From positions 34,087,001 through 34,151,000 of the forward strand of contig JALMGJ010000008.1 in assembly GCA_023362775.1 (NCBI GenBank): a stretch of DNA of 64,000 bases, read 5' to 3'. The DNA is from Charina bottae (taxonomy: Eukaryota; Chordata; Lepidosauria; Squamata; Charinaidae). A program made the position numbers and the translations under genes. Positions 52,665 through 64,000 of the stretch are shown in pieces. A model generated the notes under the pieces. The model was not told where the DNA came from, did not search any database, and worked only from the letters and a program-made list of their open reading frames with translations. Within the stretch, counting starts at the first letter, position 1, and every line of letters begins with the position of its first letter.

Positions 52665-53310
52665 ACTTGACTCTGGGTGTCTTACAAGAATTAAAAACAC
52701 AAAAGCCCCACAATATATCCCAGGAGCCCAAGGATAAACAATAACTCCACTCACAGGGGGGAAAAAAGCACATGGACAACAGCAGAACTCATCTAACCAT
52801 CTGACACATATGCCAGGGAAACAGAGTTAAAGATGGAAGATCTCCAGAGCTGGGGGGTGGGGTGGCTTAAAACACACAGCCACTCAGTCTTGCCAGGGTT
52901 GAACTGAAGCCTGTTCTCCCCCATCCAGACCCAACAGATACCACGCACTGGGAAGGGACCTTGATGGTATCACTTGGTCAGCCCCGGGCAGAGATGTAGA
53001 GCTGGATATCATCACTGATGATACTGCAGGCTGTGTTGACAGATGACCTCCTCCAGTGGCTTCATTAGATGTTAAATGGAAGCAAGGAGAGAGTAGAGCT
53101 GTGAGGCACCCCACAAAGCAGAGGCCTCAGGCTTGACCTCTCCCACTCCCAACACTGACCGGAACTGGCCGCAGAGAAAGGAAAACCACTGTAATATAGT
53201 GTCTCCCACTTCCAACCCCCCTGAGCCAGGCCAAAAGGTTACCATTATCAATTATATCAAAAGCCAGTGAAAGATCAAATAGGGCCAGGATGGATGCATG
53301 TTGCCCTGGA
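52665..53310 (-). pseudogene. L2-type LINE reverse transcriptase fragment and 3' end
   Basis: Minus-strand translation gives SILALFDLSLAFDIIDNGNL near 53290-53230 (the L2 LDLSAAFDT.DH region). After frame changes it reads ISDDIQLYIS at about 53000 (decayed YADDTQLYIS) and a C-terminal GFSSTLARLSG. The 3' untranslated end lies near 52665-52730. A short forward tail fragment (52590-52650) abuts it. The many stops show an old copy. Confidence 0.65.
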
Positions 53311-53700
53311 CATGATCATACGTGATGCATTGACAATATGGGTTGATGATGCTATCAAGGGTTGGGATCTGCCAATCTCCTATTGGTTATTTTAGGCTGT
53401 TGTGGGCATACCTGCTTTCCTCCTGTCTCTAAGCGCTGCCCTCCATGGGCATTTTGATTTCAGCTGCAGATTTTCTGAAGGGGTTCTCAGGTTTAATGGG
53501 GGCTGTCACTTCTCCTCCTAGTAGCAGAGGTCTTCTCCTTTCTTATCTTTTTGTTCTACTTTCTTTTGTTCTAACCCCCTTTTCTAGCTTAGACAGGTAA
53601 TGCAACTGGGTGGAATGAGGGGAAGACACAGGACAGCACAGACATTTAGGGAACACAGAAAGAGAAGAACAGATTAGCACATTTTTAAAACAGGTTCAGA
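53310..53700. other. unclassified sequence
   Basis: Nothing is recognised. Confidence 0.5.
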
Positions 53701-53705
53701 TCTAT

Positions 53706-53730
53706 CTGCCTGCCTGCCTGCCTGCCTGCC
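53706..53730. repeat. microsatellite (TGCC)n
   Basis: About six tetranucleotide units. Confidence 0.9.
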
Positions 53731-53734
53731 AAAA

Positions 53735-55825
53735 AAATCCACCTCCATCATACTGCAATATTTCCCTATCAGGTATATCTGGGTAAAGAGCTATAAAGAT
53801 TGATTATTTTGCCCTGGGATTCCAATTTTCACTTGGTTAGTCCTTGGGAAAGATGTTTGGGGAGGCAACAGTGGATTACAATGCAAGAATCCCATGACAG
53901 ATAACTATTAACTTGCTAGTTAAAGAGGCCCACTTGATTAAAAAGAAAAGAGAGATTAAATTCAGTGACAGAAATGGTAAACGATTTATCATTCAGCAGA
54001 GAACCAATACCAATTCCAACAATACTCTAGGCGATGAGAATTTTGAGAGGAGGAAAGATTTCACATAGGTAGAAATTTATCCGAATTCATACTGGGCATG
54101 AAATCAAGTTTATAAAGGGAAACTTAGGAGCGGAGCTACAATGATGTATGACTGGCCCATTTGACTTTGCTTACTAGCTGTAAGTCTAGGCTGTTCTCTG
54201 GGAGACAATCTTGATTTTTTGACACCCCCACCCCCTACCCTAAAGATGGCTCTAATTTTGAAGGTTAGGAGGGCTATTTATGCTGGATGTATGTTTTTTA
54301 CCACTCTCTGCAGATATTAAAGAAAACATTTGAAAGGTTTTCTTGAACACAAAAAAATGTAGCTAACATCTTGTTGAGTAAGTCACAGGTTTCTTTTGCT
54401 TCCTTGAATTAAATTCACGTGGGTGCTCTATTTTTCATTGTACAACCATCTCTCTGGAAATGTTCTGCCTCCCTGTCTTGGTGTGACAATTAAAATCCAA
54501 ATAAATTATGCAATCCCTCACGTGGTGTTTTTTTCAGATCAGGAAAAACTAGCGGTAATGCAGTGGGATGCATTAGAAATAAGTAAATTGGATACATTGC
54601 AGTATCTGCTACATTGCAATTACAGTAAACCTCTAGTAATGATAAAGTAATGCTAAAGTGCTTTGAGAATGAGGCAGGAAAACAGAAGCTTCTTTTACAT
54701 GGAAAGCAAACTTTCAGAAACTGGGAGGAACATTTGAGCACTGCGCTCAGGGATGTTCATGGGGAGGCATCAAAGAAATCAAGGTGGAGGCAACAACTGC
54801 ATGATTGATCCCCACCTCTTTTTTTACATTCATTATGATGCATGTTAAAAAGGGGTGAGGCTTTGATTGCAGCAACCATCTTGACTTTTTTGACTCCCCC
54901 CCTCATCATGGATGCCCCAGACTGTACTAATTTCATATACTGAAGGAAATTGTTTGCAGATGTGTGCTTCAAAATAGTCAGGCGTTATAATTCTTTTTTT
55001 CTTTAGAAGAAAGATGGCATCTAAAAGGAAGTATGCAGAGAAAAACAAGTCTGCAGGACTAGTAAAAGTTTTGCTAGTCATACAATTGACATTTCTCTGT
55101 GCCATTTTGAGGGGACCTAGTTATATGTTATAGGGATCTACATGGATGAACTGGAAGCTTTTGCTATATTATGAGAAGCTAGAATCCAAAACTTTCACAT
55201 AAATCAAGAAAATAACATTGCCAGACTCAGGACAACAAGGGTTGGATGACAACAAAACTTTCTAAGACTGTTGCTTCAACAGATAGCAAAACCTCAAATC
55301 CCAGGAACAGTTGCTTTGCCTTCAACGCCAATGAAGATACTTTGAGAGCCTCTGCACTGATTCATTCTCTAGCCACCCAGAGGAACCAGATGTGATGAAG
55401 GCCCAGGACCTCACAGCAGTGCTAATGAGGAAACAATGCAGTGAAAGACAGGGGTTGGTAGAGAAAGCTCACAACCAATGGTACTCTTGACACACCCACC
55501 TGCCTCAGTCATCTGATGTGGAGAAAGATATGACACTGTCCCTTCCCTCTGATCCTGGTTCCCCTTTTATCCACTCTAAGCAACATCACATGGCATTTTT
55601 CCAAGCCTCTCCTCGGACATCAGACAGAGCTATGTTTTCATTTTGGTCTTGAAACCAATACATAAAAAGTCATACACTGATTCCAGATACAGTAGATAGG
55701 ATGCTATGGCTTAGGAAAAGACTTTGGCTAGTCTTGTTCTCCTCATGATAGGCAACTGATTTTTTACGTAACCTTTATTAGATGTATTTCATTGCAGTTG
55801 TTTCATGCTAGTAGAAATACCGTGG
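53735..55825. other. unclassified sequence
   Basis: No gene or repeat is recognised. The frames at 54423-54741 and 54757-55105 show no known motif. Confidence 0.5.
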
Positions 55826-55829
55826 GGAG

Positions 55830-56140
55830 CGGGGAGTTTATTAACTGAAAGATTATTCAGAAAGAACTTAAAGACCTGGTTCTGCCACCTTGCGTGGGGG
55901 GGGGGGGAATAGTTCCTCTTGGGGATGGCTGGTGCCATAGGGCCCCTTTAAACATCTAAACATCAAACCATCACATCTTGGATTTTATATTTAATTTTAT
56001 TATATGAGAGTATTTTATTACGCTGTTTTAACTGTTAAATTTTAATTGCTGTATCCTGTAAACCACCCAGGGTTCCCTTGTGGGGAGATGGAGCGGTATA
56101 CAAATTGAAGCATAAATAAAAATAAATAAATAAATTATTT
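55830..56140 (+). mobile_element. L2-like LINE 3' region with (AAAT)n tail
   Basis: It contains AAGAACTTAAAGACCTGGTT, a G run at 55896-55908, T-rich sequence, GTAAACCACCCAGGGTTCCC and GGAGCGGTATACAAATTG, then AAAT repeats. The layout matches L2-like 3' ends. Confidence 0.6.
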
Positions 56141-56144
56141 GCTT

Positions 56145-58030
56145 ACATTTTTCTACATCCAGAAGGAAGTTTGACAACTATTTGTTACACTATAGATCCA
56201 GTAAGGGTAAAAAAGACAAACAAATGAAGGACATTCTCAAAGTTTCTAGGAAATTAGGGAGGTCATTAAGGGGTAGACAAACCTTTAGAGCCAAAGGCCA
56301 ACAGCCACATTCCCCAAATGGGCAGACCTAGGGCAATTATCAACTCTAAGTTAAATTAATCACAGATTGAATTTAAAATTATAAATTGCTGGCAACATTG
56401 GCAGGGCATACATAGCACTTTGCTGAACTACATCTAATCCTGGAATCTCAGGATGTCCACCCTTTCTAATATTTGAAGAGTTCTACCAAGACAGAGCAAC
56501 TGGAATTTGAGAAGTTAGAATGCCTTGCTAAGAATGTAATAAAGCAAGAATGAATTTTTATCTCTTCCAAATTGAAGATACAAGTTTATAAACTAGAGAT
56601 TAAAGGATTCTGTTACTATTACAAGACAGATGTCTTTCAGGCTCAGCTATGGAATTAAAGAGGAGGCAGTCTGAACTGTTAGAAATTTATACTGAGGATG
56701 TCTTACATGAAATTGCCTTACATGCTGTTTACTTCATTTAGAAAGGCTGTTTCACTGATGAAAGAAAGATCTTTCTATATATGTGATTCCTTGTTATTAT
56801 TGTTTGCACTGACATTCATTTATTCAGTTTGAAGGTCAGTTGTTTCAGGTACAAGAAGTAAAAAGATAATTGATTTTTAAAGAATGCCCATTATTAACTT
56901 GCACTTCAGATGCTCAATACGTTGTTTCCATTATCACTTACAACAAGACCAAACTGATACTACTGATTTTCTGATTGCTTTCTTTTGCTTTATAAATTGC
57001 ATATTCTGAGTGATTAGTTCAAAAACTAAAGAAAAAGAATGTATTTCAGTCTCGTTAATGTTCCTATTGAAGATATGGAAAGTTACATGCAGTATATGCA
57101 TACAGCGAAGATATAAAAGCTTTAGACCTGTCAACATTACTGTACCAAGTCATCTCCAGCAGAGAGTGTAATGACCTCAGTTCCCATATCATTCTATAAT
57201 CAATAATACTAAATGTGTGGGTAGGGGATTTCCCCCCCCAGTATTTTCTTGTTTTTATTCATTAATGTATAATACTTTGAAAGCCAGAACGGACAAAAAA
57301 TCCTCCTAACATTGCCATTTGCAATTTATAAAACAGTTAAATATGAGACTGGGAAGCAAGGAGCTGAAGGAAGTCTGTGTAGCCAATTGTAATGAGATCC
57401 AAACTGGACACTTATTTGATCTGCAGACAACTTGCCATAATGCTTGCCAAATGGAAAACAGAAGTAATTCTCACTAAATTCAATCCAGCTATGTGGATAT
57501 AGCAACTTTCCTCAATCTGGTGACCTCCATATATTTTAGGACTCTAACTTCCCCCATGGTTAGGTAACAGCCATGTAGGAAGGGCATTATTGAGAGATTA
57601 TCCCAATTCAAGTGGACAACATGAGGAGGGGAAGACTGAAGTGTAGGGATGTAATCTTAGCAATTGGAAAAGTCAGTAATGACATCATAGCAATATTATA
57701 ATGGCTTCAGTCAAAGCCAGCCAAATAAAAATCCTTATTAAAAATATAACATAAGTTGTGTATACATAGGCATGCAATCTTTATTACAAGTGTCTGGGAA
57801 TATTTCTTTGTCTTATAAAAACTTTATCAAGATGCTGATTGGATCATGAAATATCACTGGTCACTACAGGCTTCTTGGTGGTGGAATAAATTTGATGTCA
57901 TGCTTGATGGTAAGTAAACTTAGTCCCCTAATTTTGCCATCCCCATCTGGCAATGCATGTATCAAATCACTGATAATCTACCATATGTGGATGGAGATTC
58001 GGCTATATTAAGCCTGATGTATTACATCTT
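56145..58030. other. unclassified sequence
   Basis: Nothing is recognised on either strand. Confidence 0.5.
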
Positions 58031-58039
58031 GAACTATGA

Positions 58040-58557
58040 CAGGGCTTTCCAAACTTTTGCGGTTGGTGACACACCAACGGCCGGCCCACAAAAACCCAGA
58101 AGCGCCGGGGCCAGTGCTGCGCAAAAACCGGAAGTGCCGGTGGCAGAGGTTCTGGGTTGCCATGGTGGCGGCAGCGGATGCCCCTTCAAAACGGCAGGCT
58201 CCGGGGACCCTGAAAATGACCTCGGTTCCGGCAGGGAGGCAAAAAGCCTCCCCACGCGTGCGCACTTTGCCGAGCTTTCCACCACTCAGCTGATGCACGG
58301 GGAGAATTTCCATCCCGGCCCCCATCAGCTGTGCAGGGAATCCTGGCAGCGTGCGTGTGCGCGCGTGGTGAGGCTTTTCACCTCCCTGCCAGAACCGAGG
58401 GCATTGTCCCTGGAGCCTGCCCTTTTGAAGGGGCAGCCGCTGCTGCTGTGCGGCAACCCGGAAGCACTGCCGCCAGCGCTTCCAGGTTGTCACGCGACAC
58501 ACTTGGGGCCCCAGGCAACATAGTATTGTGTCGTGACACACAGTTTGGAAAGCCCTG
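58040..58557. mobile_element. hAT miniature element, CpG-rich family, copy 3
   Basis: The ends are CAGGGCTTTCCAAACT and AGTTTGGAAAGCCCTG. The 8-bp TSD is an exact AACTATGA at 58032-58039 and 58558-58565, central TA. This is the longest copy (518 bp) and is GC-rich throughout. Its interior differs from the other copies apart from the CGACAC/GTGTCG ends and GGAAG words. The 188- and 177-residue frames on opposite strands reflect composition. Confidence 0.9.
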
Positions 58558-58613
58558 AACTATGAAATAAAGAAATTTCTGCTACTTGGGGGAAGGACTA
58601 TAACAGATTAAGG

Positions 58614-59062
58614 CAAATACTAAAGTGCAGAGACTTTACATTGACAACGAAGGGCTGTATTATCAAGGCCATGGTTATAATATCTGGCTGTGAAAGTTGG
58701 ACCTTCAGAAAGGCTGAATAAAGAAAAAAAATGCCCTTGAGTTGGGGTGTTGGAGAACATTTAAAAAATTGTACAAATAATCCCATTCTAGATGAAGTAA
58801 AACCAGACTCCATACTGGAAGCACTAATAATGAAGCTAAATTGTTTTGCACACATTATGTTAAAGCAAAAGATGCCTGGAAAAATTGAAGGGAAGGCAAA
58901 AAAAAAAAAAGTGGCAGAAAGAATACAAAGTGCCTAGATGGTTTTACTGATGCTGGTAGTGTGAGTTTACAAGGATTCAAAGTAGCAGTTGTGGACAGAC
59001 AGTTCTGGCAAAATGATGACCCTCATGTCATGAACAGGTGGAAGATACTGAATGACTGAAAA
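58614..59062 (+). pseudogene. old RTE (BovB-like) LINE C-terminal relic
   Basis: Translation gives CRDFTLTTKGCIIKAMV, SGCESWTFRKAE and, after a stop, LDEVKPDSILEALIMKL and CFAHIMLKQK. These align with the BovB segment RDITLTTK..IVKAMV..YGCESWTIRKAE. An A run at 58899-58911 and substitutions mark age. The end near 59062 reads ACTGAATGACTGA, like the BovB terminus. Confidence 0.75.
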
Positions 59063-59064
59063 AC

Positions 59065-59325
59065 AATGTCTTCTACTGAGAGGTTTATTATAAATAGGTG
59101 CAATGGTACTTTTCCTTTGTACTCAGGCACAAAAGTCCCATTTTATGCTGACAGTTGAACTACTTTGCATTCTTTCCAAAGGTAATTATATCAATATGCA
59201 TTTTTGGATGAATTCAATAAATCCGTTGTCCAATATAATACAGTAAGCCAATATAATACAGTATAGTACATGAAAACACATGGTAGTAAAAATATTGGGC
59301 ATCCAAGTTAAAAATCCTAGTTAAA
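59065..59325. other. unclassified sequence
   Basis: Nothing is recognised. ATATAATACAGTA is duplicated at 59232-59262. Confidence 0.5.
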
Positions 59326-59332
59326 AAAGAGG

Positions 59333-59800
59333 GACACGGTGGCTCAGCTGGTTAAACTGCTGAGCTATAGGCTGCAGATCAGAAGGTCTGCAGTTCAAAC
59401 CCCGTGCAACGAGGTGAGCTATCGTTGTTATTCCCAGCTCCTGTCAACCCAACAGTTCGAAAGCTTTGCAAGTAGATAAATGGGTACCACCTTAAGTGGG
59501 CTAATTTGCTGGCATCCTGTCGGGAAGTCGGCACCACCGGAGGAAAGAATCGGAGGAAGATCGAATAGCAGGCGGTGACGATGGACCCAGATGCAACAGC
59601 TACAGGACGTCAGCAGCCGGCTCAAGGCATCCTGGGAATTGTAGTCCAGAGCCTGGAAGAGTCGGTTCCCTTACCCCCTCCCCTCACGCACGGTGAAAAT
59701 GGTGATTTATGAATTGTATAATTAAATGTATATATATGCTTGTAAGCCGCCTAGAGTCCTCCATTAGGGAGGGGATAGGCGGGGTATAAATACAAAAAAA
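59333..59800 (+). mobile_element. composite SINE: tRNA head with a different 3' part
   Basis: The head GACACGGTGGCTCAGCTGG, the B box GCAGTTCAAACCCCGTG and CAGTTCGAAAGC resemble the long SINE at 48479. After about 59505 the sequence diverges and ends with a L2-like tail, TTGTAAGCCGCCTAGAGTCC, and GGCGGGGTATAAATAC plus A run. It may be a SINE variant with a swapped 3' end or two elements side by side. Confidence 0.6.
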
Positions 59801-59804
59801 AATG

Positions 59805-60355
59805 AGTACCTTAGAAATGGATTAATGAGTAAGCATAAAACAATCTGAGCACATTTCAGTTTGAACAAGTGAAACCACAGTTTGGGGGCGGGGGGAGAAG
59901 AAGCAAGAAATTAACCTGGGAATTTCATACATGAAAATACTTTTCTGATATAGACAGTTGTAATATTCTGTTTATGAATAGCAACATATCAGCAGGTAAC
60001 CAACTGTTCTTGAATTTCTTCAGTCTTAAAAATGTTTAGCTTTTTCAGACCTTCAGCTTTCATATTTTATGAAATGCTTGTAGCTTTTCATTATTTATCC
60101 AGGGAACATAGGCCTCCAACACCCTAAATTAATAATTTCATGCATACAAAAAAGCATGACATCTATATGATATTGGTCAGCCTATATCCTGAAATGTCAG
60201 AGGGAAAGAAATTTAGATTTTTGTTTGATAAGGTCTTCTCAAACTTGATAAAATTATTCCAATGAGGAGATGCAGCCAGGAAGAAGGGGAAGAGGAAAAC
60301 TTGTGATGAGCAACAGCGCCAATTAGTCAATAGCAACCAATCCCTCCCCCCAATA
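59805..60355. other. unclassified sequence
   Basis: Nothing is recognised. A short G run is at about 59884-59896. Confidence 0.5.
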
Positions 60356-60361
60356 ATTACT

Positions 60362-60705
60362 CTTGAGAGTCCCTTGGACTGCAAGGAGGTCAAACCAGTC
60401 AATCCTAAAGGAAATCAACCCTGACTGCTCATTGGAAGGACAGATGCTGAAGCTGAAGCTCAAATACTTTGGCCGCCTAATGCGAAGAGAGGACTCACCG
60501 GAAAAGACCCTGATGCTGGGAAAGACTGCAGGCAAAAGGAGAAGGGGACGGCAGAGGATGAGATGGTTAGATAGCATCACCGATGTAATGAACATGAATT
60601 TGAGTAAACTCCGAGAGACAGTGGAGGACAGGAAGGCCTGGCGTGCTATGGTCCATGAGGTCACGAAGAGTCGGACACGACTAAACGACTGAACAACAAC
60701 AACAA
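60362..60705 (+). mobile_element. BovB LINE copy D (5'-truncated, second subfamily)
   Basis: The last ~344 bp of BovB, with the C-terminal frame open (60363-60692: PWTARRSNQSILKEINPDCS, then LMRREDSPEKTLMLGKTAGK and KSRTRLND at the end). The 3' end is GTCGGACACGACTAAACGAC plus CAACAACAACA. It differs from copy C by about eight bases over its length. The TSD is not clear. Confidence 0.92.
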
Positions 60706-60709
60706 AGCC

Positions 60710-61520
60710 AATTTTATATTTTTAATTATTTACCCTGGCAGCAGTCCTCAGAGGGGATTATTTAATAACAAGCCAGGCTGAAGATACATTGAGATTCACC
60801 TCTTCTGGGTATATCACTTCATCTGCCAGACAGAACATTGAAACTCAACTGATTTCCTGTTGCTATAGTCATAGATATGACTATGAGAACATGTCACATC
60901 AGAAATCCACATTCTCAAAGCAATGGGTTCATTGCTTCAGTAGTTTCAAATAGTCTGTAGAACAACTGATTATCCTCTCATTTCATAAGCAAAAACAATA
61001 TACTCTCATGACAATCATCATCATCATCACCATCATCATCATTTAATACATAACCAGATATAATTTATGAAGTTGCCATCTATATATGCTTATAGCCTGC
61101 ATGTTTTTATTTCTTATTATTTTATAACGTATCTGAGTTCCCTCCAGATTCTCTGGAAATGCTATTCTTTCTTCACTAACTTCCTACCAAAAACTGAGGT
61201 GATTCAGTTTACACATTCCATGCAGAGTTTTCTATATTATCCTGCTGCATTTTGGGTGGACCTGCATGGTTACTGTATTTTGCAGGACAGGGGTAATTAA
61301 AATAAACTGTAGTACTAGCAGATCAAATGTAGATTAGGAAAAATATGTAGATTAGGAAACTTCTATGGAATCTTTAAGACTTACTGTGCTTTTAATTAAA
61401 AGCTTCCTTGAAGCTTCCCCTGTGCTAGTATTTCTTACTCAGCACAAGTTTAGTAAGCAGGCAAGCAACCAGAAGTGTTTTACTAGAACAGAAATAAATA
61501 AGCATTCACAGGTCTACTTA
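60710..61520. other. unclassified sequence with a CAT microsatellite
   Basis: A short (CAT)n lies at about 61015-61042. Nothing else is recognised. Confidence 0.5.
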
Positions 61521-61523
61521 AGG

Positions 61524-62088
61524 TAGTGCAGGCTAATGGTTAAAGCACAGCTTTCCAAACTGTGTGTCGCGACACAAAAGTGTGTCGCCTGCGGGGCCCA
61601 GGTGTGTCGCGTTAAAAACCGGAAGCGCTGATGGCGCGCCACTGCTGCGCGCAAGGCGGCAACAGGCCATCAGCGCTTCCGGGTTTTACCACGGTGACAC
61701 ACCAACGGCGGCGCGTGAAAATCCGAAAGCGCCGTAGCCGTGGCGGCACGCAAAAACCAAAAGTGGCAGCAGCACTTCCAGGTTTTTGCGCGCTGCCACA
61801 GCAGCGGCGCTTCTGGGTTTTGCACACCGCCGCAATGGCGGCGCTTCCAGGTTTTGTCACGCGCCGCCGTTGGTGTGTCGCCACAGGAAAACTTTGGAAA
61901 GCCCTGGGTTAAAGTATTGGACTAGGATTGAAGAGATCTAGATTCAGATTCACCCTCAGCCATGGAAGCTCATTCTCCCACAAGTTGTTCTTATAGGGGA
62001 AAAATTGGAGGTAAGAGTGCTGTGTATGCCTTATAAGCTTTTGGAGGAAAATAGATTACAAATTTAATTAACAAATAAATCCAGGAAT
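61524..62088 (+). mobile_element. tRNA-derived SINE split by a hAT element
   Basis: Without the hAT insert (61546-61906) and one TSD copy, the A box GGCTAATGGTTAAAGTATTG is restored. GACTAGGATTGAAGAGATC, a B-box-like AGATTCAGATTCACC and a decayed body follow, and a tail AGCTTTTGGAGGAAAATAGA ends in AAATAAAT. The insertion lies in the pol III A box and would silence this copy. Confidence 0.7.
61546..61906. mobile_element. hAT miniature element, CpG-rich family, copy 4
   Basis: The ends are CACAGCTTTCCAAACTG (decayed CAGGGCTTTCC) and CTTTGGAAAGCCCTG. The 8-bp TSD is an exact GGTTAAAG at 61538-61545 and 61907-61914, central TA. The interior is close to copy 2 in reverse: GTGTGTCGCGACAC, AAACCGGAAGCGCTGATGG, and repeated GGCGGCGC/AAAACC words. 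It has no transposase. Confidence 0.9.
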
Positions 62089-62089
62089 G

Positions 62090-63465
62090 AGTTTTTAAAA
62101 GTGTAACAACTTCAAGATGGGCTTAATTGTGTAATCTGCAGGTTTATTACACTCCTACTTGAGAAACGTAATTATTCACTTGGCTGCAGCCTTTTCATCA
62201 TTAAATGTGGAAAAGAAGGTGATTTTAGATGAGAAAGACATCATTTCCTTTTTTCTGAGTAAAGAGAATATAAGGCAGTTCTGTATATGCACACACAGTA
62301 TAACTACGAACATGTAGTATTACTATGATTTGGATTATGACTATGATAAATGCACATAGACACACACAGAGACACAAATATAAACAGACACTAGTTTTTG
62401 AACATTGTCAAATATTTGATTCAGTTGTATCTTCCTTGGAAGTTCATTCCATCCTGATTTTAATGTGAGTTTTTGTCACTCTGCATTGTCCCAGGACAGC
62501 ACAAATAACTGACTGCAACTTTTATTATAGACTATAATTCAGCATCTGTGTCTTGGGCAATTAGTTTGTTTTGATCAAGGGTCTTAACATACATTCAGAG
62601 AAGGTCTGTAATCTAGGAAAGGTATACAAGCATGGAACTCAAATGTCATGATTATATAAATCAGAGTTGAACATGGAGTATGACTATGATTTGCCTGTCA
62701 TCTTCATGTATTATTTTTCACAAAAAGGCCTGTGCAATTACTTTCATCTTCTATCAACCTTTAAAAATAAATCAACTGAACACTAAATTTCTTGACTGAC
62801 TAGGAATGGGGTAGGAAAATCACCACTCCCCCCCCCCTGCATTACAAGTTACTCTTTCACTCGGTTTAAATGAATACTTGCTTTAAACTGGTGTGCACAG
62901 TTTATAGGCATACCTGGATAAAAATATAAGTCTGTTTTCTCTCCATCAATTCTAAACTTTGACTACTAAGGTCATATTATGGGACCTAGGAAGTGGGCCT
63001 TTTCTGTTGCTGCAAGGTTGTGCAAGGACACATAATTACTTTATTTAACTTTGCTGCACATGCATTAAAAGTAGATGGAACAATCATTACTGGGTCAGAA
63101 AACTCCTCTAGTAAGAAGCACTTCAAAGCACTGTCCCAAAGCACTGCCCCAACAAGCACTGAAATATGCAGTAAAGAAGGCGCAGTAATGGGAGATAATA
63201 TACACCCCTTGACTTCTCTAACATTTTCCCAAAGTTGTAGGCATGGAAGATAATTTGAAATGCTTGTGATTCTCTCACACTCTCCTCAGTCCCAGCCAAC
63301 CAACCATATTTTGAGGATTTATTGACAAGCAGAGAAGTGGGGGGTCCTAGCCTGCCCAGTTACAGGTTAGAACACAGTATCATTTTAAATTCCACAGGAA
63401 ATCTTAAATATTGAAAGCATAAGATGTATAAACCCTTGTTTCTGTAAATATGGCTATACAGGTTT
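62090..63465. other. unclassified sequence
   Basis: Nothing is recognised. A C run is at about 62827-62838. The 86-residue frame at 62993-63253 has no known motif. Confidence 0.5.
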
Positions 63466-63466
63466 C

Positions 63467-63480
63467 ACTACATACATACA

Positions 63481-63510
<30 letters not shown>
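63467..63510. repeat. microsatellite (CATA)n
   Basis: About eleven tetranucleotide units. Confidence 0.95.
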
Positions 63511-63511
<1 letters not shown>

Positions 63512-64000
63512 CACTCTGTTCCTTTGAAGGTAATCAGCATTATGCAAGCACAGAAAAATAGTAAAAAAATTATAAGCAAATTTATTCAAGACTGGATATA
63601 AGGAAGAAAAGAAAAAGAAATCTATCTAGTTCTAGTTTGGACCAACACCATACACTTACTACATCTGTAGTAAGGGCCTTTCTGCCCTTGCAAACCAACC
63701 TTGTTTCATCCATGTCCATATACTGTCTGTTCTTTAAACTTCTTTAGCTTCACCAAACCGCACTCTGCCCTTCCTTTCAACCCAACCACCTCATCTTCGA
63801 TCTTTTGTATTGATCACTCCCTTTCATTCAGCACCCTTTTGGACCCTTTACCACCCACAATTCTTAGGGAACACATTCCCACTGCACTCAAGTTGCTTTC
63901 ATTTTTTCCTCTCAAAAACAACTCTGAAGTGGCAGAAGCATGCTCATACAGCATATACAGCCATTTTTTGCTTGTTTCAAGAAATATTCATCCCTTGCAA
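63511..64000. other. unclassified sequence at window edge
   Basis: The last 350 bp are pyrimidine-rich and look like an antisense repeat end, but I cannot name a family. Confidence 0.35.

Noticed and set aside
57957..58541. Frames of 188 and 177 residues on opposite strands
   Set aside because: Same reason: the GC-rich interior of hAT copy 3, with frames running through the terminal repeats.
60301..60375. TSD for BovB copy D
   Set aside because: Flanks share only CCAAT and scattered T/A bases. No convincing duplication could be aligned.

Overview
The window looks like vertebrate, most probably squamate reptile (lizard or snake), non-coding DNA. It is AT-rich and rich in microsatellites. It carries a repeat mixture typical of squamates: young BovB (RTE) LINEs, CR1 and L2 LINE fragments, Penelope-like elements (PLEs), tRNA-derived SINEs (some with a BovB-like tail), a Tc1 transposon and many small hAT elements. 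I recognise no host protein-coding exon, tRNA, rRNA or CRISPR array. Every convincing long reading frame belongs to a transposable element, so the window is an intergenic region or a large intron.

Layout. 1-3.3 kb: unclassified sequence and old RTE and CR1 relics. 3.3-4.2 kb: a PLE inserted as an inverted dimer, giving a 400-bp palindrome flanked by a 13-bp target-site duplication (TSD). 7.2-11.6 kb: a nested stack. A BovB copy (TSD 12 bp) was hit by a PLE (TSD 11 bp), that PLE was hit by a nearly intact BovB, and the outer BovB was also hit by a solo LTR (TSD 5 bp). 13.8-19.2 kb: three hAT miniatures, SINEs and an L2 relic. 21.6-25.9 kb: BovB 3' ends, a SINE with TSD and a second PLE with TSD. 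26-34 kb: mostly sequence I cannot classify, plus LINE tails. 34.3-36.5 kb: a SINE, a PLE 3' end, a 50-bp-arm hairpin and a 72-bp dispersed duplication. 38.3-43.7 kb: another non-LTR retrotransposon end, microsatellites, a hAT miniature and two related miniature transposons. 44.1-51.7 kb: a long decayed LINE (ORF1, endonuclease, reverse transcriptase) split by a young 1,600-bp Tc1 element and by a SINE. 51.7-64 kb: L2 pieces, hAT miniatures, an old RTE relic, another BovB end, SINEs and simple repeats.

How the parts relate. Autonomous LINEs (BovB, L2/CR1-like) supply reverse transcription. The SINEs here carry 3' ends that resemble those LINEs. PLEs supply their own RT and GIY-YIG endonuclease, and their 3' regions here keep a hammerhead-ribozyme-like core. 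The hAT miniatures have no transposase in the window, and all six readable TSDs have a central TA, as in the Buster branch of hAT. The best leads are the PLE palindrome, the ribozyme-like cores, the nested stack, the Tc1 copy (near-identical 199-bp ends, flanking GA instead of TA, one residue missing in the catalytic spacing) and the CpG-rich hAT family. I found no clearly new biological system.
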